A stretch of 64,000 nt of DNA, from assembly GCA_965220825.1 (NCBI GenBank), contig OZ244839.1, positions 620,001 to 684,000 of the forward strand, given 5' to 3'. Of this stretch, positions 37,573 to 46,202 are shown in pieces. Each line of letters starts with the position of its first letter. The stretch's first letter is position 1. This stretch comes from G965220825 sp965220825 (GTDB lineage Bacteria > Pseudomonadota > Alphaproteobacteria > UBA828). The position numbers were made by a program, and so were the translations under genes. The notes below the pieces were generated by a model. The model had not been told where the DNA came from and did not search any database. It saw nothing but the letters and a program-made list of their open reading frames with translations.

Positions 37573-38463
37573 ATGATCGCGCCGTCTTCCGCGGCGGGGC
37601 GACGGGCATTCCGTGAAGCGCTGGGCCGGGGCTCGCTGCTGCGGTTCCCCGGCGCGTTCGAGCCCATTGTGGCGAAGCTCATCGAACGGCGTGGGTTCGA
37701 AGGGGTCTATGTCTCCGGCGCGGCGCTGGCCGCGACCCAGGGGATGCCCGATATCGGCCTCACCACGCAGACGGAAGTGGTGGCCCGCGCCCAAGCGATC
37801 GCGCGCGCGACGGGGCTTCCGACCATCGTCGATATCGACACGGGCTTCGGCGGGCCGCTCAACGCCGCGCGCACGGTGGCGCTTCTGGAAGAGGCGGGGC
37901 TTGCGGGCTGTCATCTGGAAGACCAGGAAAATCCCAAGCGCTGCGGCCATCTGGAGCGGAAGACCGTGGTGTCCACGGCGGCGATGGTGCGCCGCATCCG
38001 TGCCGCCGCGGAGGCCCGCCGCGACGCGGACTTCCTGCTCATCGCCCGCACGGACGCGCGAGGGCCGGAAGGGCTGGAGTGCGCCATCGATCGCGCGAAG
38101 GCCTATGTGGATGCGGGCGCGGAGATGATCTTCCCCGAGGCGCTGGAGAGCGTTCGCGAGTTCGAGGCCTTCCGGGCGGCGCTCGACGTGCCGCTCATGG
38201 CGAACATGACGGAATTCGGCAAGTCGCCGCTGCTTTCGCGCCGCACGCTGGAAGCCCTTGGCTACGACATGGCCATCTATCCCGTGACGACCCTGCGCCT
38301 CGCCCTCAAGGCGGTGGAGGAAGGGCTCGACCATCTGAACGAAGCCGGCGATCAGGCCGCGCTGGTGCCGCGCATGATGACCCGGTCGGAGCTCTACGAC
38401 ATCGTGGACTATGCGGGCCACGCCCGCTTCGATGCGCGAATCGCGGATTTCGCGGAGGAGTGA
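37573..38463 (+). CDS. Isocitrate lyase/PEP mutase superfamily protein, 2-methylisocitrate lyase-like
   Basis: A 296-aa (beta/alpha)8 enzyme. It carries the metal-binding TIVDIDTGFGGPL and the lyase motif KRCGH in EDQENPKRCGHLE. That motif separates C-C lyases (PrpB-like) from PEP mutases and supports cleavage of a 2-methylisocitrate- or 2,3-dimethylmalate-type acid. No prpC or prpD gene is nearby, so propionate metabolism is not assured. I start at 37573; the ATG at 37501 would add 24 residues without family similarity. A CoA transferase follows after 28 bases. Confidence 0.87.
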   Translation: MIAPSSAAGRRAFREALGRGSLLRFPGAFEPIVAKLIERRGFEGVYVSGAALAATQGMPDIGLTTQTEVVARAQAIARATGLPTIVDIDTGFGGPLNAARTVALLEEAGLAGCHLEDQENPKRCGHLERKTVVSTAAMVRRIRAAAEARRDADFLLIARTDARGPEGLECAIDRAKAYVDAGAEMIFPEALESVREFEAFRAALDVPLMANMTEFGKSPLLSRRTLEALGYDMAIYPVTTLRLALKAVEEGLDHLNEAGDQAALVPRMMTRSELYDIVDYAGHARFDARIADFAEE

Positions 38464-38491
38464 CGCGTCTTATCATGGCCGGCGCGTCGCA

Positions 38492-39700
38492 ATGAAAGCG
38501 GATGCGATGAAAGGGACTCCTTCAGGCGGGGCGCTTGCGCGTTTCACGGTGCTCGATCTCACGCGCTATCGGGCGGGGCCGACGGCCGCGCGCCAGCTCG
38601 CTGACTGGGGCGCGAACGTGATCAAGATCGAGCAGCCGCGCAACGACAAGCGTGAGAGCGATCCGGTCAAGAAGCGCCACGGCTCCGACTTCCAGAACCT
38701 CCACCGCAACAAGCGCAGCCTCACGCTCGATTTGAAGGCGCCGGAGGGGCTCGCCATCTTCAAACGCCTCGCGCAAGAAGCGGATGTGGTGATCGAGAAC
38801 TACCGGCCGGACGTGAAGCATCGCCTCGGCATCGACCAGGAGACGCTCCGGGCGCTGAACCCGCGCCTCGTCTATGCCAGCGTCTCGGGCTTCGGTCAGG
38901 ACGGCCCCTACAAGGACCGCCCGGGCTTCGACCAGATTGCCCAGGGCATGGGCGGCCTGATGTCCATCACCGGTCTGCCCGGCGGCGGGCCGGTGCGCGC
39001 GGGCATCGCCGTCGCGGACTTGAGCGCCGGGCTCTATGCCGCCATCGGCATCCTTGTCGCGCTGCTCGAGCGCGAGGAGTCGGGCGAGGGGCAGTGGGTG
39101 CAGTCCTCCCTGCTCCAGGCGATGATCGCGCAGCTCGATTTCCAGGCGGCGCGCTACCTGTTCGAAGGCGTGGCGCCGGGCCAGGCGGGCAACGACCACC
39201 CCACCAGCGTACCCACCGGCGTGTTCGAGACGGCGGACGGCCATATCAATATCGCCGCCCATGGCGGGGCGTTCTATGAGAGCCTGTGCCGCACCATTGG
39301 CGCGCCGGAGCTCATCGACGATGCGCGCTTCGCCACCGGCGAGGCGCGTTCTGCGAACCGCGTCGAACTGAACGCCTGCATCGCCGCGCGCACACGCACC
39401 GAGACCAGCGCACACTGGATCGAGGCGTTGAACGCGGCGAACGTGCCTTGCGGGCCGATCTACGCCATCGACGAAATGTTCGACGACCCCCAGGTGCGGC
39501 ATCTCGGCATGGTGGAACCGGTGGAGCACCCCGTTCTCGGCGACGTGCGGATCGTCTCCCAGGGCACCCGGCTGAGCCGCACGCCCTTCGAGGTCCATGC
39601 GCCGACGCCGGAACTCGGCCAGCATACCGACGAGATATTGGAAGGGCTCGGCTATCCGCCGACCACGATCGCATCGCTCCATGAACGGGGTGTCGTCTAG
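38492..39700 (+). CDS. Family III CoA transferase (CaiB/BaiF)
   Basis: Moves CoA between carboxylic acids; 402 aa, forms interlocked dimers. Family features are VLDLTRYRAGPTAARQLADWGANVIKIE, the likely catalytic aspartate D147 in GFDQIAQGMGGLMSITG, and QSSLLQAMIAQLDF. The C-terminus has NVPCGPIYAIDEMFDDPQV. ATG choices are 38492 or 38507. It is followed by a crotonase and glyoxalase II in the same direction, suggesting activation of an acid to CoA followed by modification. Confidence 0.92.
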   Translation: MKADAMKGTPSGGALARFTVLDLTRYRAGPTAARQLADWGANVIKIEQPRNDKRESDPVKKRHGSDFQNLHRNKRSLTLDLKAPEGLAIFKRLAQEADVVIENYRPDVKHRLGIDQETLRALNPRLVYASVSGFGQDGPYKDRPGFDQIAQGMGGLMSITGLPGGGPVRAGIAVADLSAGLYAAIGILVALLEREESGEGQWVQSSLLQAMIAQLDFQAARYLFEGVAPGQAGNDHPTSVPTGVFETADGHINIAAHGGAFYESLCRTIGAPELIDDARFATGEARSANRVELNACIAARTRTETSAHWIEALNAANVPCGPIYAIDEMFDDPQVRHLGMVEPVEHPVLGDVRIVSQGTRLSRTPFEVHAPTPELGQHTDEILEGLGYPPTTIASLHERGVV

Positions 39701-39733
39701 GCGCTCGGCCTGGGGAGGAACGGACCGTAACCG

Positions 39734-40522
39734 ATGACCGACAAGCTGCTCGTCGAGGAAGCCGGCCCGGTGGGCTGGATCACCTTCAACAACCCGGCCA
39801 GGCATAACGCGCTCTCGGTGGCCATGTGGCGTGCGCTCCCCGACGCACTGGACCGCCTCGAGGCCGGCGCCGCGATTCGCGTGATCGTGCTGACGGGTGC
39901 GGGCGACAAGGCGTTCATCTCTGGCGCGGACATTTCGGAATTCGACAAGGAGCGTGCCGGCGAGGAGGCGGTGGAGGCCTATGACAGGCTTGCCGAGGGG
40001 ACGACGGCCCGGCTTCGCAACGCCGAAAAGCCCACGATCGCCATGATCCGGGGCTACTGCATGGGGGGCGGCCTCGGGATTGCCATGGCGTGCGATATGC
40101 GGATCGCGGCCCATGACGCGCAATTCGCCATCCCCGCCGCGCGGCTTGGCGTCGGCTACCGGGCGGGCTCTCTCAAGATGCTGGTGGACCTGGTGGGCCC
40201 GGCCGCCGCCAAGGAGATACTCATCACCGCCCGGCGCTTCGACGCCGAGGAGGCGGCGCGCATCGGGCTCGTCAACCGGTGTGTCCCCGTCGAGGCGCTG
40301 GAGGAGACGGTGCAGTCCTATTGCGATGCCATCGCTCGGAACGCGCCGCTCTCCATGCGTGCCAGCAAGCAGATGATTGGTGAGCTTTTGCGCGCGGGCG
40401 ACGGCGACATCGACGCCGCGCTCTGCGAAGCCCTGGTGGCGGCGTGTTTCCGCAGTGCGGACTATGCGGAGGGTCGCGCCGCCTTCATGGAGAAGCGCAA
40501 ACCCGACTTCCGGGGCGCGTGA
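39734..40522 (+). CDS. Enoyl-CoA hydratase/isomerase family protein
   Basis: A 262-aa crotonase with oxyanion-hole segments GAGDKAFISGADISEF and IRGYCMGGGLGIAMACD. The first catalytic glutamate position is A135 (in FAIPAARLG); the second is E161 (in AAKEILITAR). Classical hydration is therefore in doubt, as for the other two crotonases of the window. It sits 33 bases after the CoA transferase and probably acts on the CoA ester made there. Confidence 0.88.
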   Translation: MTDKLLVEEAGPVGWITFNNPARHNALSVAMWRALPDALDRLEAGAAIRVIVLTGAGDKAFISGADISEFDKERAGEEAVEAYDRLAEGTTARLRNAEKPTIAMIRGYCMGGGLGIAMACDMRIAAHDAQFAIPAARLGVGYRAGSLKMLVDLVGPAAAKEILITARRFDAEEAARIGLVNRCVPVEALEETVQSYCDAIARNAPLSMRASKQMIGELLRAGDGDIDAALCEALVAACFRSADYAEGRAAFMEKRKPDFRGA

Positions 40523-40580
40523 AGGGACGCTGCCGCGCCCCGCTTCTCCCTCCCCTTGCAACCGGAAACGGGATCATCCC

Positions 40581-41372
40581 ATGCATGTGGAACAGATCTG
40601 GACGGCCAACGCCTACCGCAACTTCAACTATCTGATCGTCTGCGAGGAGACGGGCGAGGCGCTCGCGGTCGATCCGCTGGATCACCGCCGGTGCCTGGAA
40701 ACGGCAAAGACCAGGGGCTGGACGATCACGCAGATCGTTAACACCCACGAGCATGGCGATCACACCGGTGGCAACCGGGCCGTGGTGAAGGCGACCGGCG
40801 CCGCGCTGCTGGCCCACGCCAACGCCAAAGACAAGATTCCGGGGATCGACGTGGGGCTCGCGGCAGGCGATGTGCTCAAGGTTGGCAAGACGGTGGAACT
40901 GGAGGCGCTGGATACGCCGGGCCACACCATGAGCCATGTCTGCCTGCTCTCGCATACGGAGACGCCGGCGCTCTTCTGCGGCGACACGCTGTTCAATGCG
41001 GGCGCCGGCAACTGTCACTCCGGCGGCCATCCCGCGGAGTTGTACGAGACCTTCGCGGGCCAGCTCGCTCGCCTGCCCGACGAGACGCTGGTCTATCCGG
41101 GTCACGACTATATCGAACACAACCTCCGCTTTACGCTCGATCGCGAACCGGACAATGGCCGCGCGGCGTCCCTGCTGGAGGAGGTCGGATCGCAGGATCC
41201 GAATCGCGCCATGGTCTCGACGCTCGCCTTGGAGAAGGAGATCAACACCTTCTTCCGCCTCCACAGTCCCACCGTCGTCGCCCGACTGCGCGAGGCATTC
41301 CCCGATTTCCCGGACGAGCCCGACTCGAAGACGGTCTTCCTCAAGCTCCGGGAACTCCGGAACGACTGGTAG
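40581..41372 (+). CDS. gloB: Hydroxyacylglutathione hydrolase (glyoxalase II) family
   Basis: Metallo-beta-lactamase-fold thioesterase that frees an acid, normally D-lactate, from glutathione; 263 aa. The metal motif THEHGDH spans residues 55-61. Later ligands are in DTPGHTMSHV, CGDTLFNAGAGNC and YPGHDYIEHNL, and the C-terminal glutathione-binding domain is present. The ATG at 40581 begins the family homology (VEQIWTANAYRNFNYLI). It follows the crotonase gene by 58 bases and converges with phzF-like gene. A related thioester could be the real substrate. Confidence 0.9.
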   Translation: MHVEQIWTANAYRNFNYLIVCEETGEALAVDPLDHRRCLETAKTRGWTITQIVNTHEHGDHTGGNRAVVKATGAALLAHANAKDKIPGIDVGLAAGDVLKVGKTVELEALDTPGHTMSHVCLLSHTETPALFCGDTLFNAGAGNCHSGGHPAELYETFAGQLARLPDETLVYPGHDYIEHNLRFTLDREPDNGRAASLLEEVGSQDPNRAMVSTLALEKEINTFFRLHSPTVVARLREAFPDFPDEPDSKTVFLKLRELRNDW

Positions 41373-41429
41373 GCAGCGTTCCCGCTTTCGAAGCGTCGGA
41401 CTTGGCGCCGGCGGTAGGAAGGGACGCGC

Positions 41430-42209
41430 TCAGAGAACGATACGGGCATCCATGTAGAGGGCGGCGGTGCCGGCGATGGAGACGCGCGCGCCGCGATGTT
41501 CGCAGACCATGCGCCCGCCGCGGGCTGAGAGCTGGCGGACCGTGAGCCGCTTCTTGTCGAGCCGCACCGCCCAATAGGGCACAAGCGCCGTTTGTACGTT
41601 ACCGGTCACCGGATCCTCCGGTACCGCGTTCTTGGGCGCGAAGAAGCGCAGAACGTAATCCGCATCGCTCCCCGGCGCGGTTGCCACGACGCCACGGCGG
41701 TCGAGGCCCATCAGGAGGCCGAAGTCGGGTGCGAGCCCGGCGACCTCCGCCTCGGTCTGGAACACGGCGATGTGGTCCGCGCCCGCGAGCGCCTCCGCCG
41801 GAGCGGCGCCGAGGGCGTCCACGAGGATCGGGGGCGGGGAGGCGGGCGTTGCCGGCTGGGCGGGGAAATCCATGACGAGGACCGCGCCGTCGCGGGCGAC
41901 GGAAAGCGGGCCGCTCGCAGTATCGAAATCGACCCGCGCCGCATCGGGGCGCAGATAGGTAAAGACCGCGAATCCGGCGGCGAGCGTCGCATGGCCGCAG
42001 AGATCGACCTCCGTGTTGGGCGTGAACCAGCGCAGCCCGTAACCCTCGCCGGCGGGCACGAAAAACGCGGTCTCCGAGAGATTGTTCTCCGCGGCGATTG
42101 CCTGCATTACCCCGTCGTCGAGCCATGAATCCAGCGGGCAAACGGCGGCGGGGTTCCCGCCCAGCACCCGGTCGGTGAACGTGTCGATCTGGAGCAGCCT
42201 GAGTTCCAT
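41430..42209 (-). CDS. PhzF-family isomerase/epimerase-like protein
   Basis: A 259-aa protein with the diaminopimelate-epimerase-like double fold of PhzF. The probable catalytic acid is E46 in NNLSETAFFV. Other signatures are WFTPNTEVDLCGHATLA and DPVTGNVQTALVPYW, the last matching the usual DPVTGS motif with a substitution. The start at 42209 follows CGGGAGGATG. There are no phenazine genes nearby, so this is one of the many PhzF relatives of unknown reaction. An EamA transporter lies upstream on the same strand. Confidence 0.88.
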   Translation of the reverse strand: MELRLLQIDTFTDRVLGGNPAAVCPLDSWLDDGVMQAIAAENNLSETAFFVPAGEGYGLRWFTPNTEVDLCGHATLAAGFAVFTYLRPDAARVDFDTASGPLSVARDGAVLVMDFPAQPATPASPPPILVDALGAAPAEALAGADHIAVFQTEAEVAGLAPDFGLLMGLDRRGVVATAPGSDADYVLRFFAPKNAVPEDPVTGNVQTALVPYWAVRLDKKRLTVRQLSARGGRMVCEHRGARVSIAGTAALYMDARIVL

Positions 42210-42232
42210 GGCATCCTCCCGGTGGCGCGAGC

Positions 42233-43177
42233 TCAGCCGCGCCCCGTGCTTCCCCGGCGTTTGCCGAGGGTCATCAGGGCGAGGCCCGCGAAGAGCAGGG
42301 CGGCGGCGACCCACACCATACCGCCCGGCCGCTCGCCGAAAATCGCCGCGCCCCAGCCGATACCGGTGAGCACGACGATATAGCCGATCTGGGAAAGGAA
42401 GACCGGCCCCGCCAGACGAAGGGTCTCGAAGACGAAGTACCATTCCGCCGCGGTAAGCAGCGTTGCCCAGAGGATCGCGAGATCGCCCTCAAGAAGCGGC
42501 CCGGGGAAGAAATAGAGCTGGCCCGTCCCCAGCATCACCGGCAGCAGTACCGCCGCGCCGCCGAACTGGAGGCCGCAAGCGAGCGCAAGCGGGTGCGCGT
42601 TCGCCGGCCAGAGCCTGGCGGCGGAGACGTTGAACGTCGCGAAGCAGACCGGCGCCAGCAGCGCGAGCATCAGCCAGCGCGCTTCTTCGATGGTCGGCAC
42701 CGCCATCCCCGGTATGACCAAGACCGCGACGCCGGCGAGGCCCAGTGCCACGCCGGCAACCATGGGCAGATGCAGCCGCTCCATGCGGAACGCCATGGCC
42801 ATGAGATAGGTACAGGGTGGCGACAGGCACACGACCATGACCACGAGGCTCGCCGGCAGGTGCGGCGCCACATGGGCGAGCAGGGAGACCGGTATGGCAA
42901 TACCGGCTGCGCCGCCTACGAGATAGAGCTTGATGTGGGCGCGGCTCATTCCCGGCAGGCGCCGTGCGGCCGCGCAGACCACGAGGATAAGGAGCGCACC
43001 CCCGAGCGTGTGCCAGAACACATAGGCGAGGGTCGGTACCTCGCTGGTGGTGGCTATCTTGTTGACCGAGAACAGGAGGCCGTAGAGCGTCCCCGCACAG
43101 AGGAGGCAGGCGAGGGCGCGCAGGCTCGCCCGCGGCAACGCGGGTGCGTCCTCCCGCGGCCTTGCTTCCGTACTCAC
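42233..43177 (-). CDS. EamA/DMT-superfamily membrane transporter
   Basis: A 314-aa inner-membrane protein with about ten hydrophobic helices in two repeats, as expected for a drug/metabolite exporter. Examples are LACLLCAGTLYGLLFSVNKI at the start and IGYIVVLTGIGWGAAIFGE near the end. It ends 24 bases before the phzF-like start, so the two may be cotranscribed. The substrate, perhaps an amino acid or small metabolite, cannot be deduced. Confidence 0.87.
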   Translation of the reverse strand: MSTEARPREDAPALPRASLRALACLLCAGTLYGLLFSVNKIATTSEVPTLAYVFWHTLGGALLILVVCAAARRLPGMSRAHIKLYLVGGAAGIAIPVSLLAHVAPHLPASLVVMVVCLSPPCTYLMAMAFRMERLHLPMVAGVALGLAGVAVLVIPGMAVPTIEEARWLMLALLAPVCFATFNVSAARLWPANAHPLALACGLQFGGAAVLLPVMLGTGQLYFFPGPLLEGDLAILWATLLTAAEWYFVFETLRLAGPVFLSQIGYIVVLTGIGWGAAIFGERPGGMVWVAAALLFAGLALMTLGKRRGSTGRG

Positions 43178-43316
43178 CAGGTCGCGCTTCGGAGAGGCCG
43201 GGCGCGTGGACGATCCGTGCCGCTGCCACAGAGGATTCGGGCAATAGCGGCCGAACGCCTCGATTCGCCGTGTGAACGCGGTGCGGGGGCTCGCGGCGCG
43301 CCTCCGGCCGGGGCGG

Positions 43317-43802
43317 CTACCACGCGGTGTGCTTGTAGCGGCTTGCCCAGTCGACTCCCTGCCAGGTCATCTGCTTGTCGGGACGCATGAAGATAAGCCA
43401 GCGCGGCTCCACCAGGGTGGGTTCGAGATATTTCGGGCCGTTCTCGCCCAGATAGCGGACCGACATCTCCGTCGCGATTTCGACCCATCGCCCGCCCGTG
43501 TTGGGTTCCTCGACGATCTCCGCCCGGCCGCGGGCCATCACCTTCTGCATCGTCTCCCAGATGTCGACGCAGATATGGATGCGCGGATCCCGCTGGATGT
43601 GTTTCGCCCAGACCGAGCGCGCCCGCGGAATCACGTAGAACCCTCTGTCTCTGTACTGGTACCAGAGCGGCACGATATAGGGCCAGCCTTCCTCGTCGAG
43701 GCAGGCCAGCCTGCACAGATGGGGGCCCTTGAGGAAGGTCTCGGTTTCCTCGTCGGTCATCCCTCCGACTTTCCCGCGCCACTCGTCCTTTTTGTTCGCC
43801 AT
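43317..43802 (-). CDS. Pyridoxamine 5'-phosphate oxidase-fold (PPOX) flavoprotein
   Basis: A 161-aa split-barrel flavin- or F420-binding protein. Family segments are HLCRLACLDEEGWPYIVPLWYQY, VWAKHIQRDPRIHICVD and VMARGRAEIVEE. I start at the ATG at 43802 because GGGAGG lies a few bases upstream; a longer arginine-rich reading from 44009 overlaps the promoter region of the divergent gene. It is divergent from the luciferase-like gene at 44008 of the F420 cluster. The cofactor (FMN or F420) is undetermined. Confidence 0.85.
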   Translation of the reverse strand: MANKKDEWRGKVGGMTDEETETFLKGPHLCRLACLDEEGWPYIVPLWYQYRDRGFYVIPRARSVWAKHIQRDPRIHICVDIWETMQKVMARGRAEIVEEPNTGGRWVEIATEMSVRYLGENGPKYLEPTLVEPRWLIFMRPDKQMTWQGVDWASRYKHTAW

Positions 43803-44007
43803 GACATGCCTCCCGCGCATCCGAGCCGACCACCGCGCCGCTTCCGGCAGCGGGGCCGTTCCCGGATGATGGAGGATGCGGGGCGGCGGATCAATGTGCG
43901 CCTGCGCCTTTCTTCTCCTTGTCCGGGTCCCATGGCGGCGGCGGCGGATCGGCCGTAATGTCCGCTCCGGCGGGCACGGCGCTCGCCGTTTCGATGAGGA
44001 GGTTCGC

Positions 44008-44874
44008 ATGCGTCTAGGGGTGGTGTATCCGCAAACCGAGATCGGTAACGACCCGGCGGTGGTTCGCGATTACGGACAGGCTGCCGAGGCGCTCGGCTAT
44101 CGCCACGTGCTGGCGTTCGACCATGTGCTGGGCGGAAATGCGGAGACCCACGCGCTGCGCGGCCCCTACAAGCACACGGATGCCTTTCACGAGCCCTTCG
44201 TGCTGTTCGGCTTCCTCGCCGCGGCCACGAAGGCCATGGAGTTCGTCACCGGAATCATCATCCTGCCCCAGCGTCAGACCGCGCTTGTCGCCAAGCAGGC
44301 GGCGACGCTGGACCTGCTCTGCGAGGGCCGGCTGCGGCTCGGTGTCGCCATCGGCTGGAACCATGTGGAGTACGAGGCCCTCGGCATGAACTACCGGAAC
44401 CGCGGGCGGCGCATCGAGGAGCAGGTGGCGCTCATGCGTACGCTCTGGACCCGGGAACTGGTCACCTTCGAGGGCGATGACCACAAGATCACCGATGCGG
44501 GCCTCAATCCGCTGCCGGTGCAGCGCCCGATCCCCATCTGGTTTGGCGGCCATGCCGATGCGGGCTTGCGGCGTTTCGCGCGGCTCGGCGACGGCTGGTT
44601 CCCGCTCTTCGCGCCGGATGAAGCAGGCGCCGCGGAACTCGAGAAGTTCCGCGGCTATGTGCGCGATGCCGGGCGCGACCCCGGCGATGTGGGGATCGAA
44701 TCGTGGCTCGACATTGCCGGCAAGACGCCCGATCAATGGCGCGCCCAGGCCGAAGCCTGGAAGGCTCTCGGCGCCACCCACTATTCGGTCAACACCATGG
44801 GGGCGGGGATCGCCTCGCCGCGCGCTCATATCGAGACCATCGAGCGGATCCGGGACGCGCTTGACGGTCTCTGA
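44008..44874 (+). CDS. LLM-class F420-dependent oxidoreductase
   Basis: A 288-aa luciferase-like protein of the F420 group (MRLGVVYPQTEIGNDPA at the start). It has YRHVLAFDHVLGG, FVTGIIILPQRQTALVAKQAATLDLL, GRLRLGVAIGWNHVEYEALG and PIPIWFGGHADAGLRR. The ATG at 44008 follows GATGAGGAGG. The next two genes are a PPOX protein and cofE, with the stop of this gene only 18 bases before the PPOX start. Context thus supports F420 rather than FMN as cofactor. Confidence 0.87.
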   Translation: MRLGVVYPQTEIGNDPAVVRDYGQAAEALGYRHVLAFDHVLGGNAETHALRGPYKHTDAFHEPFVLFGFLAAATKAMEFVTGIIILPQRQTALVAKQAATLDLLCEGRLRLGVAIGWNHVEYEALGMNYRNRGRRIEEQVALMRTLWTRELVTFEGDDHKITDAGLNPLPVQRPIPIWFGGHADAGLRRFARLGDGWFPLFAPDEAGAAELEKFRGYVRDAGRDPGDVGIESWLDIAGKTPDQWRAQAEAWKALGATHYSVNTMGAGIASPRAHIETIERIRDALDGL

Positions 44875-44892
44875 GCACCCGGGGCTCGGGCC

Positions 44893-45351
44893 GTGGGCGC
44901 CGCGGAGCAGGCTCTTCTCGGCGAGGAAGCGCACGACTTTCTCAAGCGCGCCCGCACAGCGCATCTCGCGACGGCCGACGGTGCCGGCCGGCCCCATGTG
45001 GTACCGGTGTGCTTCGCGCTTTCGGAAGAGACGGTCTATATCGCTATAGACCGCAAGCCCAAGAGCGGGCGGCTCCTCAAGCGGCTCCGCAATATCGCTG
45101 AAAATCCCAATGTGGCGCTGGTTGCAGATCTATATGACGATTCCGACTGGGAACGGCTGCGCTGGGTCATGGTGCGGGGCCGCGCCGAACTCTTGCGAAG
45201 CGATACCGAGCACGCCCGCGCGCTTGCGCTCTTGCGAAGCAAATATCCGCAGTACCGGACGATGGACCTGGCGGGTCTTCCGGTGATCGCGATCCGCGTC
45301 CGGCGCGCGACGAGCTGGAGCGCCGGCGGCGCACCGGCCTTGGTGCCGTGA
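44893..45351 (+). CDS. PPOX-class F420-dependent oxidoreductase
   Basis: A 152-aa split-barrel protein (GTG start at 44893). It has RTAHLATADGAGRPHVVPVCF, IDRKPKSGRLLKRLRNIAENPNVAL and WVMVRGRAELL, which match the small F420-dependent PPOX group linked to cofE. The stop overlaps the cofE GTG start (GTGA). It may reduce a substrate with F420H2; which one is not visible. Confidence 0.87.
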   Translation: MGAAEQALLGEEAHDFLKRARTAHLATADGAGRPHVVPVCFALSEETVYIAIDRKPKSGRLLKRLRNIAENPNVALVADLYDDSDWERLRWVMVRGRAELLRSDTEHARALALLRSKYPQYRTMDLAGLPVIAIRVRRATSWSAGGAPALVP

Positions 45352-46121
45352 GCCGCCCCGGCGCACTCTCTCTTTTCGCGCTTCCGGACATACCCATGGT
45401 GCGTCCGGGCGACGACCTGGTCGCGCTTGTCGACGACGGTTTCCGGGCGGCCGGCGAGGCGGCGGCCGACGGGGACGTTCTGGTGGTCGCGCAGAAGATC
45501 GTTTCCAAAAGCGAGGGGCGCTACGCAGCGCTCGACTCGGTGGAGCCCCGCGCCCGCGCCCGTACCCTTGCCGCAAAGACGGGGAAGGACCCCCGGCTGG
45601 TCGAGCTCATCCTGCGCGAATCCCGCCGTGTGGTGCGCCACCGCCCGGGCGTCGTGATCGTCGAACACCGCCTCGGCTTCGTCATGGCGAATGCCGGAAT
45701 CGACAGCTCCAACGTGGAACCGGCGGGCGCCCATGAGCGCGTCCTCCTGTTGCCCGTCGATCCGGACGGCAGTGCGCAGCGCCTCCGCCAGGGCATGAAG
45801 GAGCGGCTCGGCGTGGACTGCGCGGTGATCGTCAACGACAGCGTGGGCCGGGCTTGGCGGATCGGCACCGTGGGGCAGGCGCTGGGCGCGGCGGGCTTGC
45901 CGTCCCTCCTGGACTTGCGCGGGCGGAGCGACCTGTTCGGACGCCCGCTCGCCGTCACCCAGGTGGGGCTGGCCGACGAACTCGCCGCCGCCGCCTCGCT
46001 GCTTCAGGGCGAGGCCGACGAGGGAACGCCGGCCGTGGTGATCCGCGGACTCGCCACGGCGGGCTCGCGCACCGCCGGCACCGCATTGATCCGCGACGAG
46101 GCCGACGACCTCTTCAGATGA
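45348..46121 (+). CDS. cofE: Coenzyme F420-0:L-glutamate ligase CofE
   Basis: Adds glutamates by GTP hydrolysis to F420-0, giving F420-1 and higher. The 257-aa chain is the stand-alone form, without the C-terminal FMN domain of actinobacterial FbiB. Recognisable segments are LPDIPMVRPGDDL, DVLVVAQKIVSKSEGR, RHRPGVVIVEHRLGFVMANAGID, CAVIVNDSVGRAWRIGTVG and GLPSLLDLRG. The GTG at 45348 overlaps the preceding PPOX gene. The other F420 gene, cofD, is 4.6 kb further on; cofC and cofG/H are not in the window. Confidence 0.92.
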   Translation: MSRPGALSLFALPDIPMVRPGDDLVALVDDGFRAAGEAAADGDVLVVAQKIVSKSEGRYAALDSVEPRARARTLAAKTGKDPRLVELILRESRRVVRHRPGVVIVEHRLGFVMANAGIDSSNVEPAGAHERVLLLPVDPDGSAQRLRQGMKERLGVDCAVIVNDSVGRAWRIGTVGQALGAAGLPSLLDLRGRSDLFGRPLAVTQVGLADELAAAASLLQGEADEGTPAVVIRGLATAGSRTAGTALIRDEADDLFR

Positions 46122-46202
46122 CGACCGGGAGCGGCCAGGTATCGAGCGAAGCGCCTGTCCCGCCCCCGAACTTTCACCGGAGAGACCGGGGGACCGCTGC
46201 CG

